DNA of 64,000 nucleotides from Dactylorhiza incarnata (GCA_033032865.1 JAWHQI010000068.1:1736001-1800000); one strand, 5' to 3'; shown: positions 1 to 11,689, counted from the first letter of the stretch. Numbers and translations are program-made. Notes: generated by a model from the sequence alone, not told the origin.

Positions 1-898
1 TTTCTGGACATTCTGGGGCAATATGTCCAGGTTTCCTGCAAGAATAACAAATAATTTCTTTAGTAGGAGTCTTATCATACCTTGGTTTTGACTCTCTCCT
101 TCTTGATCCATCTGTCCTGACCCATTTCTTGAATTTTCTGGCCAGGAAACTGAATAGTTCTTCTTCAGTGATAGTGCTTCCTTCTTCTGTTGCTTTTAAT
201 GCAATGTTCCTGTCTTTTGAAGAAGTTGGGGTGTTTTCTCTTCTCTTCTCTGGTTTTCAGCAGTTGCTCAATGGATCTGAGTTTTCCTAAAAGGGCATCT
301 GTTGAATTTCCCTTTGTCCTCTTGTGTCTCTTATTGCCCATATCCTTGAATCCCATGATCTTGGGAGACTCATCAACAATTTGTCATTGATTTCTGTAAG
401 AGAGATTTCTCTATCCAAGTCCCTTAGATGATTGATGATCAGAATAAATCTGTCATACATCTCAGAGATGCTTTCTTCATTCTTCTTTTGGAAGTTCTCA
501 TATTGAGGGATCAATAGAGCCTTCCTATCTTTTTTTTCATCAGCACTTCCTTCTACCATCTTTATGAGAGCCTCCCAAATTTCTTTGGCTGATTCACAAT
601 CAACAACCCTTTGAAAGATTTCATCAGAGACGGTTGAGACCAGAATATTTACAGCCTTTGCATCACATGTTCCTGCCTTTTTCTCTTCAACTGTCCACTC
701 AGCTTTTGGGACAAGTGTTTGAGTCACTTCACCACTTGAGTCTTTTCTATAAGGCTTGGGAGGACCTGTCAAGATAACATTTAATAAATCTTCATCAATA
801 GAGTGAATATAAATCCTAATTCTTGTTTTCCAAACTGCAAACTTTTCAAGATTAAACATTGGTGGTCTGGTGGAAGCATAATCTTTGATTTGTGTCAT
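1..898 (-). pseudogene. gag: Copia Gag of element A (UBN2-type, zinc knuckle)
   Basis: Gag would form the virus-like particle and bind element RNA in the cytoplasm. The start at 898 is the first ATG after the primer site and gives MTQIKDYASTRPPMF, a usual copia Gag N-terminus. An upstream in-frame ATG at 964 only adds a run of Ile-Tyr encoded by a TA repeat. The middle (about 360-800) has the pattern of the copia gag (UBN2) domain, including CESAKEIWEAL and MYDRFILIINHLRDLD. The frame breaks near 290-370, and similar Lys/Arg-rich sequence continues in another frame to about 165. At 1-57 there is a perfect CCHC zinc knuckle, CYSCRKPGHIAPEC, in the frame expected for the Gag C-terminus. The protein is not translatable as one piece. 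Protease and pol would lie to the left of the window. Confidence 0.8.
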
Positions 899-1265
899 GT
901 GAAAAATAATTGTTAGAAAAATATATATATATATATAAATAGGAGTTAGGACCTTTTTGATCAAGGAGTTATCCTTTTTAGATCAACCTCCCTCTGATAC
1001 CAATTGAAAGTGCACAGATAACCTCACTAGAATTCTCTAGAGGGGGGGTGAATAGAGATTTAAAATATTTTGTGCAAATATATATATATTTATATGTGGT
1101 GATCACAGATTAAGGCTTCCTACATACCAACAAGAATTAACCAAGTAAAGAAAATAAATGCAAGAAAAGAAATAACAGCACAACACAAGGAAAAATATAG
1201 TGGTTCCCCAAACTTTGGGTAGTCCACTCTTCTACCCCCTTGGTAGGAAATTCACTATCTTGCAC

Positions 1266-1396
1266 TGAGTCTTTTGATAAGGAGACTCTTAGAACCACCC
1301 TGAGTCTTTTGACAAGGAGACTCTTAGAACCAACTGAGTCTTTTGAAAAGGAGACTCTTAGAACCAGTACAACTGAATTTTTTGAAGAGAGATTCT
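1266..1396. repeat. 35-bp tandem repeat in LTR A (about 3.5 units)
   Basis: Units starting at about 1266, 1301, 1335 and 1374 read TGAGTCTTTTGA followed by AAGGAGACTCTTAGAACC, with few changes. The last unit is degenerate. Downstream of the TATA box in the sense direction, so in the transcribed leader part of the LTR. Each unit is itself a weak hairpin (GAGTC facing GACTC). Confidence 0.8.
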
Positions 1397-1734
1397 AAAA
1401 ACTCTTTTACAATATTTGAAAGTGAAAATAAGGTAAAGAAAAGAGATAATAAAAAGACAAGAAAGAATCTTATTCCTAGCAAGAAGATTGGAAGCACAAG
1501 AAGTAGTGAATAAAATCTCTCTTCTATAGTGAGAAGGAGATTGTAGCCCTTTTTCTCTCTTTTGTGAGAGCCATCAGAGTATGCAGCAGAGTGGCTTCAA
1601 AAGCAGGAGAAGATGGAAGCTTGATCTTTGCTGCGGCACTATCTCTCAATTTTCTCTTTTCACTTGGGAGCTCTTCCTCTTTTTCAATGTGTATATTGTG
1701 GATCACTTCTTGTTGCTCTCTGCCGACCACCTTG

Positions 1735-2251
1735 TTATTTATAGCTCTGTTCATTAAAATAACACTATAGGAGAGTAATCAATTAGCAGGCAGAGTTTTA
1801 GAAAGAAAGAGAAATTTCCATAACAGTTATATCCATAGAAGGAAAGTATTCAATCTGATTTCAAATAATGTCCATAAAGGATTTAATCAACTTAGCCAAG
1901 AATCTATTAGAGGAAAGAATGATTCAGAACGGCTATAAAGAATAAATTGATTCCATATAAATCAGATCTATGAAAGAAGGAAAGAGATCTGGCGATTTTT
2001 GAATTAATCATAGAAACCGACGTGCGTCGATTACTATTCGACGTAGGCGTCGAATTCGTCCTGGCAGAGCGTCGAGAGGAGAATAAGGAAGGTGCGTCGA
2101 CTAGGGTGCGTCGACTTCTCAAGATACGTCGACTAGAAGTCAGAGCTACGTCGACATAGGATACGTCGAATTCTGCTTTGAGCTACTTTGACTCATTCTG
2201 AAAGGAACGTCGATACAACTTCGACGTTGCGTCGAATACTATTCGACGCAT
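1735..2251 (-). promoter_or_regulatory. LTR A promoter: TATA box and GTCGA palindrome cluster
   Basis: Reading on the minus strand, CTATAAATAA lies at 1744-1735. About 275-510 bp upstream (2018-2251) is a cluster of at least ten GTCGA/TCGAC-type motifs in both orientations, such as GTCGATTACTATTCGAC and GCGTCGACTAGGGTGCGTCGAC-like pairs. The cluster is much richer in CpG than its surroundings. The family-specific palindrome motif is discussed in the findings. Confidence 0.6.
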
Positions 2252-2331
2252 ATTTACTTACCTTGATTTTCCATTCTTGGAATTCATATTTAACTCATTT
2301 TCAGGGGTTAAGAGAAATCATTTTCCCAACA

Positions 2332-3620
2332 CACAAGTTCATCAAACTTCACATGAATAGATTCTTCAACCTTTGTAGTCTTCTTATTATATATCCTATA
2401 TGCCTTGCTAGTAAAACAGTAGCCAAGAAAGATTCCTTCATCGCATTTTTCATCAAATTTAGCTAATGCATCTTTTGTATTTAAAATAAACATTTACATC
2501 CAAAAACATGAAAGTAAGATACATTAGGTTTCTTTTGGTAATATAATTCTTATGGAGTTAATTTCAATATAGGGCGAAGCATGATACGATTTATAACATA
2601 GCACGATGTATTTACCGCTTCATCCCAAAAAGATCTAGGTAACCCAGACTCGGATAACATAGTGCGTGCGAGTTCCTGGAGCGTTCAATTTTTCCTCTCC
2701 ACCACACCATTTTGTTGGGGGTGCGTGGAGCGGAAAATTCGTGTTTAATGCCTAGATTATTGCAGAAAGTGGTGAAACTATCATTTTCAAATTCCCCTCC
2801 ATGATCCGACCTTATGCATTTAATTTTTAAGTCTAATTCTTTTTGAGTGCGAATGCAAAGATTTGAAAATTCAGAAAATGCATCGGATTTGGAGGTAAGA
2901 AATAAAGTCCACGTGAATCTTGAAAATCATCAATTAATACAAAAGTATACTTTTTACCACCAAGGCTACAAGTGCTAATTGGCCTAAAAAGGTCCATGTG
3001 AATTAGTTGCAATGGTCTTGAGGTGGATACTTCAGTTTTACTTTTAAACGATGTTTTTGAAAATTTTCCCTTTTGGCATGGTGAGCATAAGGAAGAGAGG
3101 TTTCCATTTAGGATTGGCAATCCTCTAACAATTTTATTCTTTGATAATTTTAAAATCAACTTGGTGCTAGAGTGATCAAGATGCCTATGTCATAATTCAA
3201 GTTCTTCATCTTTAGATATAAGACATTTAAGAGATGCACGAGATAGATCATGAAACGCAATTAAATAAACATTATGAATTCTTGGTGCAGTGAGTACAAT
3301 ATTATTAGACTTAGGATCAATGATTTTGCACAGATTAGTAGAAGACTCAAATAACACATTAAGGCCTTTATCGTATATTTGACTAATAGAGATTAAGTTA
3401 TATTTTAAGCCTTCTACAAATAAGACATTAGTAAGAGAGAAAGAGTCGTTACCCACTGTACCGGTGCCCAGAATTCTTCCTTTCCATTGTCACCAAAAGT
3501 CACGGTTCCTCCTTTCTTCTTAGTGAGGCTAAGGAACTTTGCTTTATCGCCCGTCATGTGCTTGGACCAACCTGAGTCCAAGTACCACCTGTCTTCTTTG
3601 TCCTTAGCCTTCCAACATAC
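2332..3620 (-). pseudogene. pol: Copia Pol of element B: protease and integrase remnants
   Basis: Reading leftwards from 3620, in the same frame as gag after one TAG codon: an aspartic protease segment with WYLDSGWSKHMTG (the usual DSGCS has Trp for Cys) near 3550-3590, then the segment between protease and integrase (VGNDSFSLTNVLFVEGLKYNLIS region, 3456-3190). The zinc-finger region follows, with CSPCQKGKF (about 3080). The integrase core start has LQLIHMDLF (about 3010), holding the first catalytic Asp. Later integrase parts are recognisable in broken frames; the last, NTKDALAKFDEKCDEG (2490-2440), encodes the C-terminal integrase region. Several frameshifts and stops make it inactive. The A insertion cuts it after VKFDELV. 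Confidence 0.8.
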
Positions 3621-5413
3621 CTAAGAGGAAAATGACAGTGAAGATCCGGATACCCATGAGGTTCCTCCCATAACATAAGTGGAGACCTTAGGTACCCAGA
3701 TTTGCTTAACAGTACGCTTTACCTTCTTCCTGCAAGAATCGGTGGTGTGGCCAAAAAATAAACAATTGGCACAAGCAACAAAAGAGGTTGAGACCTTTTT
3801 TAGAGAATGTTGTTGACCCTTGCTGGTGGATGCAGAGTTAGAGGGAGTGAAGGTTTTATTTTTAAGAAAGGAGTTTTGATTTCTGGAAGAAGAGGTAACG
3901 CCAGCGTTAGTAGTCAACGCTGGGCGGTAGGCTTCCGAAACATAATTCAGCCCAAACTTTGCAGATCCATGGCACTGGCTGCCCAAAATCATGTCCAGTG
4001 ATTTTTGGCCAACCCCAAATTTTTTTATTGCCATATTAAGATCATTTATTTGTGATTTTAAGTCAAAGTTTTCGCTTACTAAATTTCCACATCTCTTTGC
4101 AAAATTTTTCTTTTCATTTTCAATTCGAGAAAGAGATATTTTCAACCTTCTTTCTATGTCTCCCTTTTCTTTTATGAGTGATTCGATATTCGAGAGAGCC
4201 TTAGAAAGATCGTATTCAATTTCCTTTGCATTTTGCCAAATGGTTGTCATTCTTTTGGTAAGACACCAATTCTTTATCCAATGTATTTAGTTCTTTATTT
4301 AATTTTTTATTTTGTTTTAAAAGGATTTTATTTTCAGTTTTTAGGAGATCAAGATCTTTTAAGTTTCTTCCAAACGATTTGCACGTTTTTAAATATTCAA
4401 CATAAAGATCATCATAAGTAGAGGGAATTACCTCGGTGTCGCATTGGATACTGCACTCGTCATCAGTAGATTCTTGGTTCTTCCCCATGAGGCTCAAGTT
4501 TGTCTCACCATCCTCACTTGAACTTGACTCGCTTGAGCACTCAGGAGGAGGTCGCTCTTCATCTTCGTCGCTTGATTTTTCCTTTTCTCCTTTTTGGAAG
4601 ATGCTCCTTTTCGAAAGTACTTATGGAACGTATTTCTTCTCTCTGGATTCTTCATGAACTTTGTGAAATTTTTCACAAAGAGACTCTCCTCGTCATCCTC
4701 TTTTCTTGACTTTAGTGCCAAGGCTTTCTTCTTTGGCTCCTTATTGTATTCTTCATCTTGAATGTTGAGTTCGACCTCATGGGTTTTGAGGTTCCCAATG
4801 AGTCTCTCGATCTGGAGCCGCCTTAGATCATGCGATTCGGAGATTGCAGTCACCTTCAGATTGAACTTTGGAGGAAGAGACCGAAGGATCTTTCGCACCA
4901 AGTCACCGTTTGAGAAAGTTTTTCCGAGAATCTTTGAAGCGTTGATAATCTTGGTGAAGCGAGTATACATTGAGTCGACGTCCTCATTTAGATCCATCCT
5001 GAATCTTTCAAATTCTAATTCCAGTTGGAATAACTTAGAGTCTTTGACCTGCGAGGTACCTTCATGAGTTATTTCAAGCAAATTCCAAATGTCATAAGCA
5101 GATTCACAGGCACAAACTCAATTAAATTCAATCCTGTCTAATGCGCAAAATAAGACATTCATAGATTTCGCATTATTTTTGCATTTATTTTTATCCCCAT
5201 CATTCCACCTATCTCTAGGGTTGTCATGGCAACTTCTCCAACAATTTACGTTGGAGTCATATATGGAGTTTCAACACTCGCCCAGACATCTAGATCTAAA
5301 TTAATTGGAAAACAACGCATTCGTGTTCTCCAATAGTTGTAGTCAGTTTCAGTGAAAAGTGGAGGTCTACTTATTCCTTGCCCCTCATAAAAAGCGAGAT
5401 CACGAGACGCCAT
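3621..5413 (-). pseudogene. gag: Copia Gag of element B
   Basis: ATG at 5413 (MASRDLAFYEGQ) is 36 bp from the primer site and matches the starts of Gag in F and E. A TAA stops the frame at about 5244. Recognisable segments follow: the central copia gag domain (5081-4494, with HDLRRLQIERLIGNLKTHEV), a Lys/Glu-rich acidic stretch, a long coiled-coil-like region (4497-4020) and a C-terminal zinc knuckle CANCLFFGHTTDSC (about 3770), followed by KQIWVPK, typical of the Gag/protease border. The frame ends at an amber codon (3621-3623) directly abutting pol. Odd point: at 3895-3931 the coding sequence holds the palindrome TAACGCCAGCGTTA, which is the motif of this element's own LTR (see findings). 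Confidence 0.8.
3895..3931. promoter_or_regulatory. LTR-type palindrome inside gag of element B
   Basis: TAACGCCAGCGTTA followed by CAACGCTGGGCGGTAG. It is nearly the same as TAACGCCGGCGTTA and CAACGCTGGCGTTA in the LTR of B. F has a different motif at the corresponding place in gag, one that matches the LTR of F. Function unknown. Confidence 0.5.
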
Positions 5414-5462
5414 TATTTCCGGTTGTTAGACCGATTTGGAATAACCTTGCTCTGGTACCACT

Positions 5463-6748
5463 TGTTGGATCTTGAGGCGCCCTTAGAGGGGGGGTGAATA
5501 AGGGTTTTAAAATTTTTAAGCTTTAATAGAAAACTTTTGATATTTTATTTGAATAATAGTGAATATAAAACAAAGAGCAGGAAATAAATTTTATTAAATC
5601 AAAAAAGACATGATTATCATTAATAAACTTGATTACAAAATTTAATCTCTATATCGCAAGAGATTGAGGCGACAAATATGAAAACTCTTTTTGTTTTCTA
5701 TACCGACTCGTATCCCCACGAACCGGTTGGATTTAGCCGATCTCTCCCCAGATACGGCCTCAAGCCGCTCTATTCTTCCTACCCCAGAAAGTCCTCAAAC
5801 ACCCCATAGATCTACTCCCTAGACCCAGTTGCCAACATGAGGCGAATTCATGAATTGATTACACAGATAAAAATAAAAGACAAATATTAAATTCAAGTAA
5901 AAACTCCCTAGAAGAATTCTGGAGATGGCGAAGGCACACTGAATATTCTTGAAGTTAAAGCGTGCGTTCTTCGTGTTGTGTAAGCGTTGATCCGGTCCTC
6001 CTTGAATTCTTTGCTTGAATATGTGTGGGAGATGATGGTATGGAAAATACGGCCTTGAAAAGGTTTCTGAAGTGCTGGAAGAGGGCTCTTGACAATCAGT
6101 CGTCGGAGAAGACAAAATCCTCCAATTTATAGAATTTGAGCTAACGCCGGCGTTACAACCTAACGCCTGGCGTTGACCATGTATAGCAATATATTAATGT
6201 CTCAGATCTTCAGAAGAGGAAGGAGATTCTGCACTTTAGGAATGTTTTATTTTAGGCAATATCAACGCTGGCGTTAAGGCTAACGCGGCGCGCTGGGCAA
6301 ATCATTCCTAATGTTCCTCCTGCAATCACAGCTGCTTTCCCCTTGCCAAATTTGTCGACCACATAATGCTCAGTGTTGAAAGTAATACCTGGCGTTGACT
6401 TTCTTTCTTCACCCTATTTCGTCGGATGGCAATTCGTCGAACGGTCTTCACATTTCGTCGAACTCTTTTTCGTCGAACGGAATTCGTCGAACGGGCTCCT
6501 TCTTTCGTCGAACACAATTTCGTCAAACGCCGTATTCGTCTAGCGCTAATACCCAGCGTTAAGATTAACGTCCAGCGTTAAATAACTTTCAGTCCATCAG
6601 CTTGTTGTTAGTGCCAAACCATTTTTTTTGCAACCTGGTGTCATAACTGTCCAAACCTGCATGCTAAAAACACAATGGCAACAAGATCAAATACAAGTAG
6701 GATTTGTTATTCTCAAATCAAAGGGATGCAAAAAACCATGTTCCAATA
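5463..6748 (-). repeat. 5' LTR of element B
   Basis: On the plus strand it runs from TGTTGGATCTTGAGGCGCCC (next to the primer site) to CCATGTTCCAATA, where the usual ending is CCAACA. 1286 bp. It shares both ends with the LTRs of E and F (a GGCGCCCTTAGAGGGGGG block; a GGATTTGTTATTCTCAAA block). The middle is unrelated and carries this family's own palindromes. There is no coding capacity. Confidence 0.85.
6122..6583 (-). promoter_or_regulatory. LTR B promoter: TATA box with two palindrome families
   Basis: TATA box CTATAAATTGG on the minus strand at 6132-6122. Directly upstream: TAACGCCGGCGTTA (6142-6155), TAACGCCTGGCGTTGA (6161-6176), CAACGCTGGCGTTA (6263-6276) and further copies to 6583. 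Between them, at 6432-6540, is a second array of TTCGTCGAACG, itself a palindrome, in at least five copies. Confidence 0.65.
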
Positions 6749-8977
6749 GATCTATCATCTGACGAAGACCTGCAAATGTTGGCATCATGCCATGAGTATC
6801 CCAACGTCCTTCTGGGCAGAGGGAATGTCTTATGCGACCTATGTCATCAAACGGATGCCTCTCAGTCCCATCAACATGAAGAACCCTCATGAGTTTATGT
6901 TCAAGGAGAAGCCAAGCATGGAACTATTTTGAGTGTTTGGTTCTACTTGCTACGTGCATGTTCCGAATGCCCTTCGAACGAAGCTAGATGCAAATGCAAG
7001 GATACTAGTCTTCGTCGATTATGATGACCGGAAGAAAGGGTGGAGATGCATGGATCCCGAGACACGGAGATATGTGGTCTCTACAGATATGGTATTTGAC
7101 GAGTTGAGGTCATACCAAGGTATCTCTTCTATAGAGTTACAAGGAAGCAGGGTAGATAATGGACCAGAGGAAGCTGCAAGAGAAGTTCTGGTGGAGTTGC
7201 TTGTTTCTCTAGCTGCTCCAGGTATCTCTAGATCAGGGTCAGGTGCATCAAGTTATGGAAGCAGGGGGAGCGATGCTCCATGTTTAACTGAAAGGAGAGC
7301 TAGTCCAGAAACTATAGTTGAAGAGGTGGTTCAGAGCCATGCTCTGAGGAGGTCCAAGAAGACCATTATTCCACCAGATCGGTATATGGGTGGAAAGTTG
7401 GTGAGCTTTATCTCATGTTTCTTTGTATGTCCCCTGGATGAGAGAGAGACATCTTGTTATGAAAATGCCATTGGAGTCAACGAGTGGGAAGGAGACTTGG
7501 ATGAAGAGATGGCTGCCCTCAGGAAAAATGAGACTTGGGACTTGGTGCCTAAGGTTGAGGGTATTACCCCGGTGACTTACAAGTGGGTTTTCAAACTGAA
7601 GAAGAATGCTGATGGAAGTATTGAGCGGTACAAGGCTCTCCTTGTAGCTCGAGGTTTCTCTCAGAAGTACGAGGAGGATTATGAAGAGACATTCAACCCC
7701 GTTGCCAAAATGACTTCGGTTCGGGTGGTGATCGCATTGACAGCTTGCCAATGGTGGAAGATTTGGCAACTTGACGTGAAGAATGCTTTCTTATACAGCG
7801 AGATTGACAAGGATATCTTCATGGATCATCCACCTGGTTATGTATCAGAAGAGCACCCAAGATATGTTTGCGAGCTGAAGAAGGCTCTTTACGGCTTGAA
7901 GCAAGCGCCTCAGGCGTGGTACGGGAAGATTGCAGAATACCTCCAATTCTACGGATACTTTGCTTTTGATTCAGATTCAAGTCTATTCGTAAAGAAGACG
8001 GGGGAGCTTCAGGTCTTGGTGCTGCTGTACATTGATGATATGATCGTCATGGGGAATTCTGAAGTAGAGGTAGCTAGGCTTCGTGCTGAGCTAGCTATCA
8101 GATTTGAGATGAAGGAATTGGGTGAGGTCTACCATTTCCTTTGGCTCGAAGTGGAGAGCAAAGAGAGCGGTATGCTTGTTTTACAAAAAGGCTATGCTGA
8201 TCGAATCATGAAGTGGTTCGGCATGGAAGGGGGGAAGAGCAGCTCTACTCCACAGGAGGTTGGAGTTCATCTTCGACGAGATGAAAGGAAGGTTCTTACC
8301 GATCCTTTGTTGTTCCGGGATTTGGTCGGAAGTCTGATATACTTGATGATCACGAGGCCAGATATTGCTTATGTAGTTGGCAGGGTGAGTCGGTTTATGG
8401 CAGAGCCTCGGAAACCTCATCTTGTGGCGGCTAGGAGTATCTTGAAGTATGTCAAATCCACTTCAGATTTGGGTCTCTTCTATAGGAGAGATTCGGGCTT
8501 TTGCTTGCACGGGTACATGGATGCTGATTATGGAGGATACTAAGATGATCAGAGGTTGATGTCTGGATATGTCTTTATGACAGGCTCTACAGCTATATCA
8601 TGGTGCAACAAGAAGCAGGATTCTGTGTCTGTCTCTACCATAGAAGCGGTGTACAAAACTTCGGCTTTTGCAACTCAGGAAGCCATCTAGCTTAGGAGGC
8701 TTGTGGAGGACATTCAAAGGGAGGTGCGAGGTCCTACTCTGATAAGTGGTGACAATGCGAGTGCTCTCAAATTGGTGAACAATTCAATTTGTCACGCGCG
8801 AACGAAGCACATAGAGATTCATCACCATTTCATTCGTGAGAAGGTCTTGGAGGGATCTCTAACTGTGGAGCATGTGTAGAGCAAGGATAATGTTGCTGAC
8901 ATATTTACTAAGCCGCTGTCGAAGGGACCATTTGGTCGGTTGCGGAGTTTGCTTGGGCAGACTTCCACTTCCCACTT
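6749..8977 (+). pseudogene. pol: Copia Pol of element J: integrase C-terminus, RT, RNase H
   Basis: Reverse transcriptase/RNase H copies element RNA into DNA. An integrase end is visible from about 6800, with PSMELF, a TGA, then VFGSTCYVHVPNALRTKL. A 536-codon open stretch (6933-8543) carries the full RT: WVFKLKKNADGSIERYKA, ARGFSQKYEEDYEETFNPVA, LDVKNAFLYSEI, LYGLKQAPQAWYGKI and the catalytic YIDDM (about 8030). RNase H follows, with DADYGGY, a TAA at 8541, then SGYVFMTGSTAISWCNKKQ, KHIEIHHHFIREKV and ADIFTKPL. Further single stops lie near 8688 and 8878, all in one frame. With only four stop codons over 2.1 kb this is the best-kept RT in the window, but it is not functional. The Asp-Asp pair of RT is intact; the integrase catalytic core is missing. 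Confidence 0.85.
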
Positions 8978-8987
8978 CAAGGGGGAG

Positions 8988-10000
8988 TGCTAAATTTTTG
9001 AATTGGAAGTGGAAAGATGCTGGGCAGTCTACAGATTGGAGACCGCAGAGACCGCACGGTCTGCGCTGGTGTTCTGGTCGGTTTGTATCAGGCGATCTAT
9101 TCTGGGAGGTCTGATCTAGGAGACCTTAAAGTGTTTGGGTGGCTTGCGTGGGTTGTTTTGGCGACTTGTTCAAGTCCGCTAGATGTTCATGTAGGTCTGT
9201 CTTCTAGCAGTGACCAGGCGGTCTGTTGACTTGTTCTAGTCGGTCTGGGTTACTGAAGAGGTGTTTTGCTTTTGCAATATAGACCGAGCGGTCTGTTTTG
9301 GGAAACTATGGTTCTGGGCGGTTTGTATATAACTGTTTGGTTTAATAAAGGAGCTTTCGGCTTTGCTGAGCTCGGGCGGTCTGCTTTGGGAGACCGCATG
9401 CGGGTTGATGGGCGGTTATTGTATCCCTCCTTCGGCGTTGACGACATCCATCCTCTTGCCTATAAATTGGGGTACAGGGCCCCTCATTTGTAATGCAGAA
9501 CTCTAAGAACCAAAGTTGGCTTGATTGTGCTGGTCTCTTTCTGAGGTCGCGCTTTCTGAGTTTTGTCTCACTGATTTGTTTGTTCGCAGGTTAGGGGCTA
9601 TCAGTTACCGTCAGCATTCTCCCTTTTTCCAGCTTTGAACAAACCAGTCCTACAGCGGTCTGTCTAGGCGAACTGTATTTAGGTGTTCTTGGACTGTGCA
9701 ACGGACTAAGTTGATTAGGCGGTCTTAAGAGACCAGGCGGTCTTGAGTGCGTTCGATAGCAGAAAGCAGTTTCTTTGCCAAGTGTTCGCAACAGTTGAAT
9801 AAGAAGTAGGTCCAGCAGTCTGTGGTTGTGGGCTGATAGGTGCGGTCTGCCATATTTGTGTGGTCTCAAGAGTTAACCGCACGGCTTTTCTGTTTGCGCG
9901 GTCTGGCAATCTCAGCTTGTCAAGTCGCCGACAGCTTGTATTTTTTGTGGTTTTTGCTTCTCTCCTCCGCGATTCTTATGAATCATGTCTCGCCATTTAT
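8988..10000 (+). repeat. 3' LTR of element J (right end uncertain)
   Basis: Begins TGCTAAATTTTTG right after the polypurine tract. TATA box TATAAATTGG at 9461-9470, with the GACCGCACGGTCTG-type palindrome and many single GCGGTCTG/AGACCGC motifs upstream (9038-9410) and also downstream (9650-9905). Small ORFs here (for example 8872-9493 and 9591-9909) are made of these repeats and look non-coding. No matching 5' LTR is in the window, so the end is placed only approximately. Confidence 0.6.
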
Positions 10001-10129
10001 TCCTCGAATTATAAAGAGATAGTTAATGCCAAAGAACTATTTGGTCTTCCCATTATCATTGTGTTGCTACACTTGTGGAAAGTATGTGAAGTGTTCCACA
10101 TTTTACTTCAACTCCGGACCTCAAATTTT

Positions 10130-11044
10130 TTAACAGATGCATGCCCAGAATCTGAAGTACATTCATCACATGGTCAAAGTGATTCAGAATCTGAGGAAGA
10201 TGTCAATCAATTGATTGACTAGTATGGTGCTCTCTTGGAAGCTCTGAAAAAGAGCAAGAAGCTGGCCAAAAGGCAAGCCCAGGAAATTGATTCCCTTAAG
10301 ATGGCTGAAAATGATTGCACTGAGTCAACCACCATGGTGGCTCAGATGAGTAGACAGATAAGCCATTTAAAGGGAATAACAATTGTGCATTTAGGCACAA
10401 TATCCCTGAAGAACAAGGTCATCAAGGACCTTGAGGAGAAGCTTGTGAAAGAAAGAAGCCTAGTGGCTCAATTCTCCAAGCCAAAATCTGTGCTCCCTAT
10501 TATTGACTCCTTTTCTTCTCAATACAATAGGAGAGGACTATGATTCAATAGAATGGAAGTAGGAGTAGGAAGTGGAGAAAAGAGCAAGAACAAGGCTAAG
10601 CCTCATACCACCTTTCATAAGGTGTTGCTTCCCTCTAACATGTATGACCATGACAATATGTATAGTCACTGGAAGAATGGAAGATCCTTTAGGAAGGAAA
10701 ACAATCCTTCCCATAGTGGAAGAAAGGGCATGATATTGAGTGCTATGAAGGCTCCCCATGAAGAAATCCAAATGGCCAAACATGGACCATTTGTATTTGG
10801 TACTCCAATACCTACATTCAAGAGTAAGCTGGCAGGTCCTTCCAAATTTTGTCCAGAAAAGACATTGGCTGATGTCAAATCTATTGACAAGACTTGCTGC
10901 TCAGTGTCAGATGCCATCAGATCTTGTATGGCTGCCAAGCCAAAGAAAGCAGATTCCATTAGGACAAAGAGCATCAAGACTGCACAGAGGTTGACATTCA
11001 GTCAAATCATTGCTGAAAGAAAAAGGAAAAGTGTAGCTGTCTCC
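10130..11044 (+). pseudogene. gag: Copia Gag of element C, 5' segment
   Basis: Encodes the middle of Gag: an acidic linker (SDSESEEDVNQLID), TAG at 10219, a coiled coil (10235-10520, LLEALKKSKKLAKRQ and following), then a basic region that aligns closely with Gag of D (shared KERSLVAQFSK, LPIID, APHEEIQMA, FVFG). A second stop is at 10541. The usual N-terminal gag domain is absent. The segment ends at 11044, where the CACTA element begins. The same reading frame continues after it at 15242, ending in a zinc knuckle. Confidence 0.8.
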
Positions 11045-11335
11045 CACTACTAGAAAAATGACTTTTAGCCACACTTTTTTTTGCCACGGGTCAAAATCGT
11101 GGCTAATAGTTAAGTATTAGCCACGACCCCTTAATTCGTGGCTAATAGGTAAGTATTAGCCACGGATGTCATATTCGTGGCAAAAAAGAATACATTAGCC
11201 ACGGTTTATCGAATTCGTGGCTAAAAAAATACTATTAGCCACGGTTTCCTAATTCGTGGCTAATATTTTAGCCACAATTCTTAATTCGTGGTAAATACAT
11301 AAGTATTAGCCACGGTTTTTTGCCGTGGCAAAAAA
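11045..11335. repeat. CACTA left terminal inverted repeat and subterminal repeats
   Basis: Terminal repeat 11045-11071, then about a dozen copies of TTAGCCACGG or its complement CCGTGGCTAA, spaced 15-40 bp and alternating in orientation. A variant ends TTGCCACGG. This spacing is typical of CACTA subterminal regions bound by the element-encoded DNA-binding protein. Confidence 0.85.
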
Positions 11336-11689
11336 ATTAGTATGAGATAATTAACAAAAAATTAGTTTTTTAATTTATTCATAGCATATACATAAATATA
11401 TTAATATTAATTTAAACATTAATTCTCAAATACTTAATAAATTTGTGTCACATGCCATTCAATCATGTATATACTATACACATCACATGCTACGAGGAAA
11501 TCAACAACACTCAATCTAAGAGCAGAACTATTGTCGATCGAATAATTATGAAGCTATAATATTGATGATAGTTAACAACGATCTCAATCGTCGTGACCTT
11601 TATACAAATAATTATGATGAATGTGTGTTCACTGTGAATATGATCGATGTCATCAAATTGTAATCATACGTAACTTCTAGCGTCGGCAC

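Larger units (their letters stand above)
1..2331 (-). mobile_element. Ty1/copia element A, partial (gag and 5' LTR)
   Basis: A minus-strand copia retrotransposon cut off by the window start. It comprises a broken gag (1-898), a primer-binding site complementary to initiator-Met tRNA (CCTCTGATACCA on the plus strand, 991-1002) and a 5' LTR (1005-2331). The LTR sits inside the integrase of element B: codons for the B motif VKFDELV run straight into the LTR end at 2331. The right-hand target-site copy would be CACAA (2332-2336); the other copy lies outside the window. A is therefore younger than B. Confidence 0.85.
1005..2331 (-). repeat. 5' LTR of element A
   Basis: In the sense (minus) direction it begins TGTTGGGAAAATG and ends GTGCACTTTCA, immediately before the primer site. 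The conserved CACCCCCCTCTAGAG block of this copia class lies 20-50 bp from its end. It is 1327 bp long and intact at both ends. It contains the TATA box, the tandem repeats and the palindrome cluster listed separately. ORF-like stretches inside it (for example 1524-1754 and 1907-2122) have no protein-like pattern. Confidence 0.85.
2332..6748 (-). mobile_element. Ty1/copia element B (Maximus/SIRE-like), 5' half
   Basis: A minus-strand element with 5' LTR (5463-6748), primer site (GCTCTGGTACCA, 5449-5460), gag and the protease/integrase part of pol. It is interrupted at 2331/2332 by element A; its RT, RNase H and 3' LTR must lie left of the window. Its right flank at 6749 is the integrase gene of element J, so B inserted into J. 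LTR and gag features match F and E, so it belongs to the same broad lineage. Confidence 0.85.
6749..10020 (+). mobile_element. Ty1/copia element J (Tork-like), 3' part
   Basis: A plus-strand copia element truncated on the left by the insertion of B. It holds the end of integrase, full RT, RNase H, polypurine tract (CAAGGGGGAG, 8978-8987) and 3' LTR starting TGCTAAATTTTTG at 8988. The right boundary is uncertain: the family motif GCGGTCTG continues to about 9905, and gag-like sequence of element C begins about 10100. No target-site duplication could be identified. Confidence 0.8.

Noticed and set aside
6142..6583. CRISPR-like regularly repeated palindromes in the LTRs
   Set aside because: Spacing is irregular, the organism is a plant, and the repeats lie in LTR promoters. 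They are reported as regulatory clusters.
8872..9909. Several 60-95-codon ORFs on both strands in the LTR of J
   Set aside because: Built from GCGGTCTG repeats and not similar between repeats at protein level.
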